Shown in pieces: positions 12,501 through 22,381 of a stretch of DNA of 64,000 nucleotides. Every line of letters begins with the position of its first letter. The stretch's first letter is position 1. The DNA comes from Blasia pusilla (Eukaryota > Marchantiophyta > Marchantiopsida > Blasiales), in the NCBI GenBank assembly GCA_050084515.1, contig CM114274.1:31682001-31746000 (forward strand), in the 5' to 3' direction. Under the pieces are notes generated by a model, which saw only the letters and a program-made list of their open reading frames with translations, ran no database searches and had not been told where the DNA came from. The translations under genes and the position numbers were made by a program.

Positions 12501-13740
12501 GACACCACGGTACCTTTTTGCAGTGCTACGTGTAACTCAGGCGTCGGATAGCTCTGCGTGAGTCCTACATCAGATGATCCGAGAACCCTCGCCAAATCTT
12601 CCAACACCTGCCATGGGTAGGACCAAGGGTGCATGCCTGCCACGTTGCAGATGAGGATCGAGCAGTGCTTCCGCTACCTAGTACCCTCTTACATGATCAT
12701 TGGTGGAGGACAAGTGCTATTATGGATTTGATATTGGTGTTCGAGTTCAGGTCAATCTCTCCAGATCAAAGCGACCTGAACGGGTGTCAGGTTGCTCTGA
12801 AGAAAATGTGAACTGCAATGGGTCTGTTTTCCCGTTCTCGTCTGGATAGTCACTGTGCAGAAGATAACAATGGTCATTGAGATCCGATTTTCATTAACAC
12901 ATCCGAGATCATTTACATGCAAAACGCTGGATACCATGAATTGCGAGTGTCCTTCCTCCCATAAGGAAACCCTTGTTGTCACGACTACATTTGAGCTTGC
13001 GGTGTAAGACTATAGGTCCGACTATGTACTACGCTGCCCTTGATTGCGTGGGAGACGTCTGTACGCAATCGCCAGCATCTGACCGCACCCTATTCCATGA
13101 TATCATCAGCTGGAGAGAAAGTGGAAAACGAATCCTCAAATGTTCAACCGGAGGAGTCCAGCCGCGCATGAATGGAAGCAATTGTAGGAGAGGCAACGTT
13201 TCTCGATTTCCATGCTTCCTTATCCCGGGACTAACTCTCATACGTATCCCGTCTCCTTGCTTTCCAGATGCTCTTATTTAGAACCAATTAGTCGTGCTCT
13301 AATGATGTGACGGCATCCTACGAGGGTTAGGGAACGCACGAGCTTTTGCAAAGGTGCGTTGGAATCGACTTCCGGGTCGTTGACGCAAGCATCGATAGAA
13401 AGCAGGGATGTTTACCAGGCTCGAGCGGGACAGCTGAGATGGAATTGAGTTGTAAAAATCATCGAAACACGTCTAAAAGCTCATGTACGCACATGTGATC
13501 TTCTGACAGAGATCTTTCAAACGACGTCACAGGCTCAGGAAAACATGCCTTTCAGGGTGGAAGATCGGTATTGTTCATGTGTACGGGGAGAGCGAGACAC
13601 CGAGCTTTGCGTCTATTGATTGGCTGAAGTCATTCGTTATAATGTGCGGTTGCTGCTTATGTCAACGGTGGATTACTTTTGGCCACATCTGGCTGGACCG
13701 GAATTGCTAATTTTCTTGAGCGACTGAGCTATTCATTCAT
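6600..13740. other. Long intergenic stretch without recognisable gene
   Basis: I find no domain, no conserved splice-linked exons and no RNA gene. Frames up to 135 codons (6703-7110 plus) overlap frames of similar length on the other strand and have no family features. The right end of 6600-6720 is the likely promoter region of MOT1. From about 11.1 kb composition turns AT-rich in patches. Weakly conserved or non-coding genes cannot be excluded. Confidence 0.5.
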
Positions 13741-13946
13741 CGCATTTTGTGGTACTTCATGTTTTCTGGGTAGTAATCCAGATCTGTCTTAGAATTCGTT
13801 TGATTTTTGTTTTTATTCCTGGTTTTTCAAATCTTGGCGTCCGTTATCACCAGACCTGGGGCCACCGAAAGCAACCGCCTAACGTGAATATCGTGGACCC
13901 CAACTACACTCTATCATATCCCATAGGGTTGAAAGCTTTTTTTCTT

Positions 13947-13982
13947 GGTTTTCTCTTAACCATTTAGAATTAAGAGAAAACC
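13947..13982. repeat. Perfect 13-bp inverted repeat, 10-nt loop
   Basis: GGTTTTCTCTTAA at 13947-13959 pairs perfectly with TTAAGAGAAAACC at 13970-13982. The hairpin lies in AT-rich sequence 180 bp left of a Helitron-type end. Its role is unknown. Confidence 0.8.
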
Positions 13983-14099
13983 CTTAGTGAGTTTTAGCGT
14001 TATTGTGACTTTCTCTTCTCTTAATCATTTGGTCCTTCTAATTTTCTTATTTTTAAATATTACTTGTGTAGACAACATTGAAACATTTTCTTGTTGTCA

Positions 14100-14163
14100 A
14101 GTTGCCAAGGTCAAAAAAAAAGTGTTTGTAAATCAAGAAGACACTCTCTAATAATAATATAGA
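14100..14163 (-). mobile_element. Helitron 5' terminus (minus strand), partner end not found
   Basis: Read on the minus strand from 14163, the sequence starts TCTATATTATTATTAGAGAG directly after a host A, and continues through a segment nearly identical to the 5' ends of the mini-Helitrons at 27942 and 63476 (TCTATATTATTATGGGAGAG in those). Helitrons start with TC after an A. I could not find a matching CTAG-plus-hairpin 3' end to the left, so the element is truncated or its 3' end has diverged. Confidence 0.6.
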
Positions 14164-15540
14164 TGATACATATTCATTCGATAGCGTGGAAGAATAGGGT
14201 TGGGGTTAGGATTAGATAGTTTTTTCTCATGAGGACGAGTACATATCCGGTATATACGGAACAAAACGATAAATTTGGAATTTTTAAAATTTCATTCGGC
14301 TATCTAGATACAAATACAAAGGAGAACTTGCATGTTCCATCAATTTTTTCCCGAAAATTTTGGCTGAAGTGGAAATTTTAAAATTCTTCCGGCTTGCTCA
14401 ACACGTAATCATTGTTTATCCGGACATTGTTGCAATACAGAGATAGAGCTTGAATAAATAAAAAAAATTTGCCAATTCTGGAATAGAAGCCTTCATGTTT
14501 CAATTGGATGGCCGAGATGATCTTTGGATTGTGGGACTTCCATCACCCTCACTCAACCCAAACTAATCTTTGGTCCTCACGTAAAGATTCCAAGTTAGAT
14601 TATATCCTCCCTAAAATTGGACCCTTGTGGGGTTTAAGTTCTCCTCAAATCCCACCCAAGATTTCGTTCAAAATTTTAAAAAAATTACTTTTGAGATGGT
14701 CATCTAAATTCGCAAACGTGCACTTTTTTTAAATTTTATCATGTTTCCATCCTAGTTTGAGTGCATTAGAGTTTTCATATTACATGTGAGCACGCATTCG
14801 ATTATGAAGTTTGTGACATTTTTTCAATAACATGTACATTAATTATTTCTAAAAAAAAATTCTATCATTCTCAAAGTCCTCAAATCAAATTATGGCCCTA
14901 TCAATTTCTTCAAAATTTTCACAGGAAGAAGCATAATAATATCAATATTGTTGCACACTCTATTTGATGATAGAGGAAAATTTTTACGACATATGCAAGT
15001 TGTTTGCATTGTATCTGCAAAGGCAAAATTGGGAATATAGTTGTAGAAGAAATGTTATATCGTCATGAAAAAATTGGCATGCTTTTGAAAATTAAACCCA
15101 CGAGAAAAAAATACATGCAACATTCATAGAGCGAGCTACATATCTCAAGAAGTTAAGAACTACATAAGTATAAGTTAAGAATATTCTAGATGGATATTGG
15201 ATTTCATTGCCAATGCTTGGCTATAGAGGAAAAGTTTATTTAAGTATTCTCATTATAAGATATTTTTATTAATCCATTGGATACATTACAATGTGCATTT
15301 ATTTAATTTGCAGCTCGGGGGTCTCACTTCCACGGAAGAGACCCATCACGTACGACAAAGTATAGGGTTTTTAAATTCGATTTCGCGGAAGACTTATAAA
15401 GTTTTGTGGAAGAACTTAAGGGTATTTTTAATATATCGAAACGCTTATAATAAAAATAGAGCATGATTAATTCTTCGCTTGTACATGGAAGCTGTTCAAG
15501 AAATTAAGGGGCAGATAAAAAAATAGGAGACAAAATTTAG
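14164..15540. other. AT-rich intergenic DNA with a dispersed ~110-bp block
   Basis: No gene seen. Positions about 14220-14331 resemble about 44799-44905 in the same orientation (shared pieces include CCGGTATxTAC and TAGATACAAATAC followed by AAGGAGA), so a short dispersed repeat or element end is present. The rest is AT-rich with only short frames. Confidence 0.5.
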
Positions 15541-16650
15541 GCTTTAGGATTTTTTTTCCATGTGTGGGTGTTCATTTGAAGTTTTGGTTTTTTCCATGTG
15601 TTCGTGGGTTTGGAGTGCCTCTTTGGGAAAGGTTTCATGATTTTTGGAACCATGGTTGAGGGGGAGGGGAGAAAAACAGATATCAAGAAGGAAGAGGAGG
15701 GCTTCGAGTAGGAATGTTCCAAGTCTTTATTTCATTTTCATGTTCATATTGAGGTATGTTTGTTTGCAACCATTGGATGGCGTTGAAGACCGTTTTTAGG
15801 GTTTAAAATTTTTATTTTCATAAGTGGGTATTTATTTGAAGTTTTGATTTTTTCCCTATGTTCCTAGGCTTGGATTTCCTCTTTGAGAAAAGTTTCATGA
15901 TTTTTGGAACCCTGGTTGAGGGAGAGGGAAGTAAAAGAGGGGTCAAGAAGGAAGAGGAGGGCTTTGAGTAGGAATGTTCCAAGTTTTTGTTTCATTTTCA
16001 TGTTCACATTGAGATCTTTTTTTCAACCATTGGATGGTGTTGACACTTGGCAAATACCTTGATATTACATCCCTTGCAATCTTCAGTGGTTCAGATCTAC
16101 GTTTTTGGCTTCCATGCTCAAAAACAAAATAGGATACCATTTTTAGGGTTTGAAATTATTTTTTTCATGTGTGGATGCTCATTTGAAGTTTGATTTTTTC
16201 CATGTGTTCCTGGGCTTGAAATGCCTCTTTGGGATAAGTTTCATGATTTTAGGAACCCTGGTTGAGGGGAAGGGGAGAAAACGAGGGGTCAAGCGAGGGG
16301 TCAAGAAGGAAGAGGAGGGCTACGAGTAGGAATGTTCAAAGTCTTTGTTTCATTTACATGTTAGTATTGAATTCTCTTTTGTTCCAACCATTGGATTGTG
16401 TGGAAACTTGGGAGATGCTTTTCAATTAAATTCCTTGCAAACTTCAACGGTTCAGATGTGCCATTATGGCTCCCATACTTAAACAAAAAGGGAGACGATT
16501 TTTAGGGTTTATGACTTTAATCTCCATGTATGGGCGGTCATTTGAAGTCTCTATGTTCATAGGCTTGGATTGCTTCTTTGAGAAACTTTCTTGGTTTTTT
16601 TTGGCTTGGATTGATTTTTTGGTTGGAAAAAATTGGATGATTTTTTAATC
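15541..16650. repeat. Tandem array of ~350-bp repeats, about 3.5 units
   Basis: Four head-to-tail units begin at about 15541 (shortened, ~255 bp), 15795 (~349 bp), 16144 (~359 bp) and 16503 (partial). Each opens with TTTTAGGGTTT-like sequence and keeps, in order, CATTTGAAGT, TCCATGTGTTC, GGCTTGGA, TTTCATGATTTTTGGAACC, GGTTGAGGG, TCAAGAAGGAAGAGGAGGG, GAGTAGGAATGTTC, and CAACCATTGGAT. The full units also share CTTGCAA..CTTCA and GGTTCAGAT near the end. Unit 3 carries an extra short duplication of GAGGGGTCAAG. No open reading frame spans the units. It behaves like a small satellite or an array derived from an older element. Confidence 0.85.
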
Positions 16651-16811
16651 CCTAGCTTATGTGACACGTTGAATTTGATGTGGTAAGGTATGTGGCTTTG
16701 GAACATTGGGATTTTTAGGTTATTTTAGTTCAAAATTCCCGCTTTAAAATGTTAAGTACTCTGCTTTTTTTCTTCCCGACACATCCAAGCCGTAGATTAA
16801 ACGGATCTATT

Positions 16812-16917
16812 GTCTCGTTCTAGTCGCATAGTGCGGCCGCGCTTTGGAGCCTCGTTCGAATCTAGTCTCTCGTTCTAACGTGGGATGCGGCCACGCTTTG
16901 GAGCCTTGTTTGGAGCT
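16812..16917. repeat. Two-copy 53-bp tandem repeat
   Basis: Copies at 16812-16864 and 16865-16917 share GTCTC..CGTTCTA, GCGGCC.CGCTTTGGAGCC and a TTCG/TTTG tail. GC content is higher than the adjacent array. Function unknown. Confidence 0.7.
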
Positions 16918-17205
16918 CTATTTGCTTAGTGCGGCTGAAATTTCTCACTCTCGTGTCCTTAAGTTTGGAGATGTGCTTTGCCTTGTATTTGTTGAAATCT
17001 CTCTCCGGTGTTCCGGTTGCCAATAGAGATTGAAGGTGCTCATTGAATTTTTGCAAGGCAACGGTTTTGCATGAGCGCAGCTCCATACTCTCACCTGGTA
17101 AGCTTCAACATTGCTCCCTGCATCAATCTTTTGGGGCCCGCTGATTTTGATTTGGAAATGGTGTTGGAGAGTGCTCAACTCACATTTACGTTTCCAATGT
17201 TGTCT

Positions 17206-17237
17206 CTTACGTAGAGCTCACTAGAGCTCTACGTAAG
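17206..17237. repeat. Perfect 14-bp palindrome with 4-nt loop
   Basis: CTTACGTAGAGCTC at 17206-17219 and its exact reverse complement at 17224-17237 flank the loop ACTA. Such a long perfect hairpin in intergenic DNA is unlikely to be old. It may mark a double-strand-break repair scar, a tiny inverted-repeat element, or a binding site (it contains two TACGTA cores). Confidence 0.85.
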
Positions 17238-19742
17238 TGCCAATCACTCAGAGAAGGAGAAGAAACATTCTAGCAGAATCGTTGATGAGGAAGTAAAGCC
17301 AAGCTCTGAGATTTGCAACAAACCGCGATCAGGTGGGTGTGGCTCGTATTCTTGCTCATCGATTACACTCATGTCTCTATTTTGTTTTGATATGGTCGAT
17401 TGAGGAGACATTTCTCCGTTGCTTGTGCCATCGTCGCTCAGGTTAGATTCAATGCGTCAAGTCGAATAGATCTAGGTCGGTTCAACACTATACAAGCTAC
17501 TGATGATCTGCTCTGTCCTATTTTTTCCTGCGCCTGTTTTCCACAAACCCATGACGCTCGTTTAGGTCTAGCCAGGGCAAACACTTCCATAAGCAGATTG
17601 GCGATTCGGTCATGGGAATTGTATGCATGAACATTACGCAGAGCGGACTACACACTTCATGTGCACCACATTTTCGTTCCACGTGATCGATACAAAACAA
17701 TAGCGCGTGAAACAGCAGTGAGCCCATGACCCAATCACCATTCGAAATCAATCAGAGCCTATTCATGAAATTAAAAGATTCAGGTCACACGTGACTTGAG
17801 CTGAGCTTATAAAGTTATCTGCTTCAATCAGCTGATCAGCATTGTCCCCCTTCAGAGGAGCAAGGGTCCCTAATCAAGTCATTCGACACGCTTTCTTTTC
17901 TTCATTCAACTCAGCCCTAAATCGACAAAGCCTCCTAAAATGCGTCTCGACTGAATTGCAACATTCTCGACCCTGTCTCACACACATTTAGTTCCCGGCT
18001 TGCCCAATCGAATCTCGACTATAGGACAATGGGATGTAGTCACAAATGATGGGAATATGAACACCCACTACCTGTGGATTCTGAAAACTCAAGACCTACC
18101 AGAGAGTAATTCTCGGACTCACTAGAACTCACTACCTAGGACTGGGTTGCAGTCATTGTAAACTCGGTATCACAAAGAAAAGTATCCAAACAAGGAAAAG
18201 CATGAATGCGCGATTGACGTGGGGAGATAAACTCACCAGAATATCACAAAACAATGACAACTTACATACTCCCTAGACCTTCAACAAGCGGACGATCATC
18301 AGTAGACTCTCTATCATTTGTAAGGCATGAGAACGCACCAGATATTTGTGAGCAAAGCTTCGCTAAAGCTCCTAGACATCTGGGTTTGTGTTTGAAGACT
18401 GGGCCAAGGAGCATTTCGATCCCACCGACCAACATGGCTGCACCACGTAACCCCATCCTCGTAAATTTCAGTGATTCCTGGATCTAAAAATTAGTCTAGA
18501 GGGTGTCACTCTCTCCAATCCCCCTAAACTTAACCGGACATATCCGTTTCTTCACCCATAAGTGTAAGTTTTACCAAGTCATCCAAGAATCATCCTCTAT
18601 CCACAATGATCCTCTTCTTTACACGCAGAGTGCTCCTGCCCCACTAGATTACACAAACAGTGATTTTCATGCGGCAATGAGTGCCATCAGAGATGAGCAT
18701 GCACCAAATTTACCTCAGCTTTGCCTTCCAGTAGAGAGTAGCTCAGACGCTGTGATGCGCTTACCACCACTCAATCTTCCAACTGTAAATAACTCGGACA
18801 GTGAAATTCGTTCACTAGATCCCCCATTGCTTGCTCTTCCTGCTCAAGATCCTGATACCGGGTGACAAGTCGAATGGATGAGATTTTCGTTCACAAGAGA
18901 CCATGTCGGTCAGAGCATCACAATGGATAGTAACCCAATAATCATGTAGGATCGAAACTTGTACCATGTAGGATCTCTGTTCCTATTTTGCCCTAGTAGA
19001 TACAAATCGTTTTGCGTTTTGGAACTTCAGTAAACCATTTCAGTGGATCCGAGCATTCGGATCACATATTCCCATTTTGAGTGTGACTTTGGAACCGGTC
19101 AAAGTATGAAGCACATTTTGCATATTTGTTCACCTCTTGTCTGATTTCATGCGTAAAGCTTGATGAAGCAAGATTGGTGCCCGTCCTCCACTTCATTTAT
19201 GTGCATGGTCCAACTTAAATTTTCTCGAGAAAGGAAAGTTGGTTCAGCCGTCTCACATGAAGATGTTTTTCTACTCGATATTTATGTGTACAACTTGGTA
19301 GGTGGGTGACATGAATTTGCACATCTCAACCTTTAGTATTTTAATCCTCATCTATTTGTTTCTTGTTTGAAGTTTTACACCACCGTACCATTCGCCGGTA
19401 GCTTTGGTGATCTTTGCCGCCATGAACGTCTTGACGATTGTTAGATGTTTTGAACATCCACGGAAATGTAATTAGCAGTCCTCGCTGGCGTAGGAATGGC
19501 TTAGTGATGGGAAATCGACTGGTCCTATTTTAGAGTGTCTTTGAGATAACTAGGCCGACTTTCACCGTTACTCAGAGTGTACCACTTGTCATTTCGATAA
19601 GTGATTTTCTGATCTGTCAAGATTATCATCAATCGTTAAACAATCCTATTTGCACCTCAGTTCTGCTCTACTGAGATAGCAGTGTCCTTACCAGTGTGGC
19701 AGCTTTGGGTTTGTGAAGAGAGAGAAAGTATGAATGAATGAA
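17238..19742. other. Intergenic; one weak unrecognised ORF
   Basis: No family recognised. The frame 18503-18865 (plus, 120 codons) has a protein-like composition in its second half (acidic, proline- and leucine-rich, for example LPQLCLPVESSSDAVMRLPP) and could be an exon of an unknown gene, but no splice partner or domain is evident. A short GAAT repeat lies at about 19730-19744. Confidence 0.35.
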
Positions 19743-20427
19743 TGTAGGAGTCATCTGTTCATATCCAAGATCATTCAATAAGCTCGTCAACCAGATCACC
19801 TCTTGAGCAGCAAGAGAAAGCGCCATGTACTCTGCCTCAGTTGTAGAGTCTGCTCCAGCTGATCACCCCTCCACTTAACAAGTAGACATATCCACTTGTT
19901 GATCTTTTTTCATCAGTATCATCTCCCCAACTTGCATCTGAGAACCCTTCCAAGATTGGTCCATTTTCTTGATGCCTGTATTCCAAGTATGTTCTTGTTG
20001 TGCCACGCAAATATCTGAATACTCTCTTCAGACATTTCCAATGTTCTATTGTAGGTTTTCTGGTGTACCTGGCTAAGACACCAACTGGGTATGCTAAATC
20101 TGCTCTGACACCAACCAATGGTCTTTCTACCAGGTGGAAAATCTACAAACTCCCATGTCTCATTTTTCTCTAATGAGACCTTTTCTTCTGCCATAGCCTG
20201 CTCCCACTGGTTCGAATCATTCCTGCTCATAGCCTCACTCAAAGAGTTGGGCTCTACAACTCCTTCTTCAATAGCATGAGCTTCATTTATCCCCAACCTT
20301 TCTACAGGTTTGGAAATTTTTCCAGATTTCCTTTGCTCTAAGATCTCCTTGATCACTCCCTATGTGGACTCATGTGCTCGAATAACTTGCTTGGCTGCAC
20401 TTCTAGGCTGACCATTTTCAACATGAT
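19743..20427 (-). pseudogene. Ty1/Copia polyprotein relic with RT core deleted
   Basis: On the minus strand the sequence runs from the region before the reverse transcriptase (SAAKQVIRAHEST.GVIKEI, then QWEQAMAEEKVSLEKNETWEFVDFPPGRKTIGW) straight into the RNase H side (GVRADLAYPVGVLARYTRKP...HWKCLKRVFRYLRGTTRTYLEY...FSDASWGDD...KRSTSGYVYLLSGGVISW). The catalytic RT segment that should lie between GRKTIG.KW and the DLAY motif is missing. After GGVISW the frame breaks, and the STTEAEYMALSLAAQE motif continues in another frame near 19850-19800. It is a dead internal-deletion copy without visible LTRs. Confidence 0.85.
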
Positions 20428-20962
20428 CTTCCTCTCTTACACCTTGGGTGCAAGTATTTGGTAATAGGAATCCTCTATTACACCTTGGGTGCAAGTATCT
20501 CTTACACCAGCACTCTTCTGGAGTTGCAGTAAATGCAAATTGTTGAGGTGTCCCATAGAATTGTGCTAGAGATTAGATGAACTTTGGGATTCCTCTGGGG
20601 AGTGTTTCTTTGATACTCAGTAGATGTAGATTGAAACTTCCCTCTAGTCTGTGCCTTATGTGATCAGTAGGCTCTGAATGTGGTGAACAATTCTGGTGTG
20701 TTACTAAACGGGGTTTGTGCATATAGGCTAGTGAATGTGTTGAATAGTTTTGGTGTTACCAAAACTTGTCAGCATAAATCTGATTGCACATGCTGGCATT
20801 CTATTTTGGGCGTATTGAAGGAGACCATAGGGAAGTGGCTGCCCTATTGGAGGCCATTGGATTTGACAACTAGTGGATTTCTGGTCCTTTTTGCGCATCA
20901 TAGAGAGTCATCGTGGGTGACTATTCTCTACCGTGGGTAAGAATTGCGTACACACATACACA

Positions 20963-21651
20963 ATGGCGAATGTTCCCCTATTAGATCAATACTCATATGC
21001 TGAGCATCACCGGATGGATCCCCCATGCTGCTTTTCTTGTGATGAGGGAGGTGATGTTATATTTTGTGATGGTGCTTGTGGTCGCCATTTTCATTGATTG
21101 AGGTAGCATGCCCACCAAGATAGTGGCAAGGGTAAGGCGTGCATCCCCTGTTGTCTTTGCCTAGAAATCACGATTGAGTGGACCTTGGATATGTGACCTA
21201 TGTGTTGATGTGAGCCATTTGTTTCTCTTGTGGGCTGGTTGGTCGTGTTGTTGGGCATACTGAGTTTGAGACACGACTCATCAAGTGTGCTCACCCGGAT
21301 TGTTATTCCTTTTATCACCCGGGATGTGTGAAGACCCGCTTGCTTGTCGGAGGACTCTCGCAGGCTCACCTCGAGGCTCACACAATGCAAAGCCATCTTG
21401 TTGCTCCTGATGCACTCATTTGCTCGCGTCACTATTGTGATGCGTGCAAGATATATCAGGCGGGTATATATGACTTAGTGCAGTGTCGTAGATGCCCCCG
21501 TGCTTGGTGTTATGATCAAACCCCAGGAGGCAAGAGACACCTGCATAAAGGTTGTGATGTTAATGGCAGGTGGAATTTTGGTGAGTGGCGACTTGTGTAT
21601 TGCCGTCGTCATATAATTCCAGAGGGCCAGTCTGTACCTACTCGGGATTAA
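20963..21651 (+). pseudogene. EDM2-like PHD/zinc-finger relic
   Basis: Cysteine/histidine spacing follows the PHD region of EDM2-like plant chromatin proteins. The first part, from the ATG at 20963, reads CFSCDEGGDVIFCDGACGRHFH, and is then broken by TGA and TAG codons about 21096-21105. Further on, in another frame, come CGLVGRVVGH...KCAHPDCYSFYHPGCVKTRLL (about 21233-21345) and CSRHYCDACKIYQ...YDLVQCRRCPRAWC (about 21421-21515). The frame ends with TAA at 21651. In EDM2 these fingers read histone marks and act in silencing of transposons and of genes with intronic repeats. Only the finger block is present; the methyltransferase-like part of EDM2 is absent. It may be a captured fragment of a chromatin gene or the N-terminal part of the element that follows on the same strand. 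Confidence 0.6.
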
Positions 21652-21940
21652 ACCTATATTCGTGTAATTGATGGAAGATCCACTTTAACATCAATTGATT
21701 TAGCAAGTTTGGCCACTAGGTTTTGCGATTTAGGATTGAGGATTTAGAAGAAAATGTTTGCCCCGTGGTGGCTTTAAACACAATATCTTAAATTAAGGAG
21801 GTGACATCAATGTGTATACTCCTATGGTGTCCAAAATGCTATAACCTCTCACAAAGAATTGCTTTGGATCTGATCTATGGTGTTGTATTCTCTGTTGTGG
21901 TTTGTATAACAGGTTCCTGTGTGTATCCCCATAGTTTCCA

Positions 21941-22267
21941 ATGTTGACCTGTACTAGAGCTAGTATCAGATTGGTTGAAAAGAGGGGTGAAGGAGAGAAT
22001 GATGAGCCGATTTGTGTCTTAGGATACTTAGATGGGCAGACACTAGCAGATTTGCGTCTGAAATGTTCTGCAATTGTGGAATTTGATTTTGATTTTTGGG
22101 ACTTCAGGCTCCCTGGTAGAACGCATCGGAATGCAGAGAAGGTAATTCTGCTGATGGAGTTGGATGGTATAGTATGTGTCATTCAACAATTACCTATAGG
22201 CCCTTGTGGGAAGACAACGCAAGTGTCCTCTCAGTCTTCTGCAGCCACCGTGTCTCATCAGAAATAA
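21941..22267 (+). other. Unrecognised coding-like ORF upstream of transposase-like unit
   Basis: 108-codon frame between the PHD relic and the zinc-finger frame, same strand. The segment DEPICVLGYLDGQTLADLRLKCSAIVEFDFDFWDFRLPGRTHRNAEKVI looks protein-like and mildly like a ubiquitin/PB1-type fold, which I cannot verify. It ends 115 bp before the Met of the next frame and may be an exon or exon remnant of the same unit. Confidence 0.35.
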
Positions 22268-22381
22268 ATCAGAAAGGTGTTCGGCTCTTGTGTCTCGAGA
22301 ACCATACTGAAATTGAGGCACATCCGGTGGGTTCAATGGATATCTCAAACCAAGGTTTACATTCGGGCCTCGTTTGAGTCA

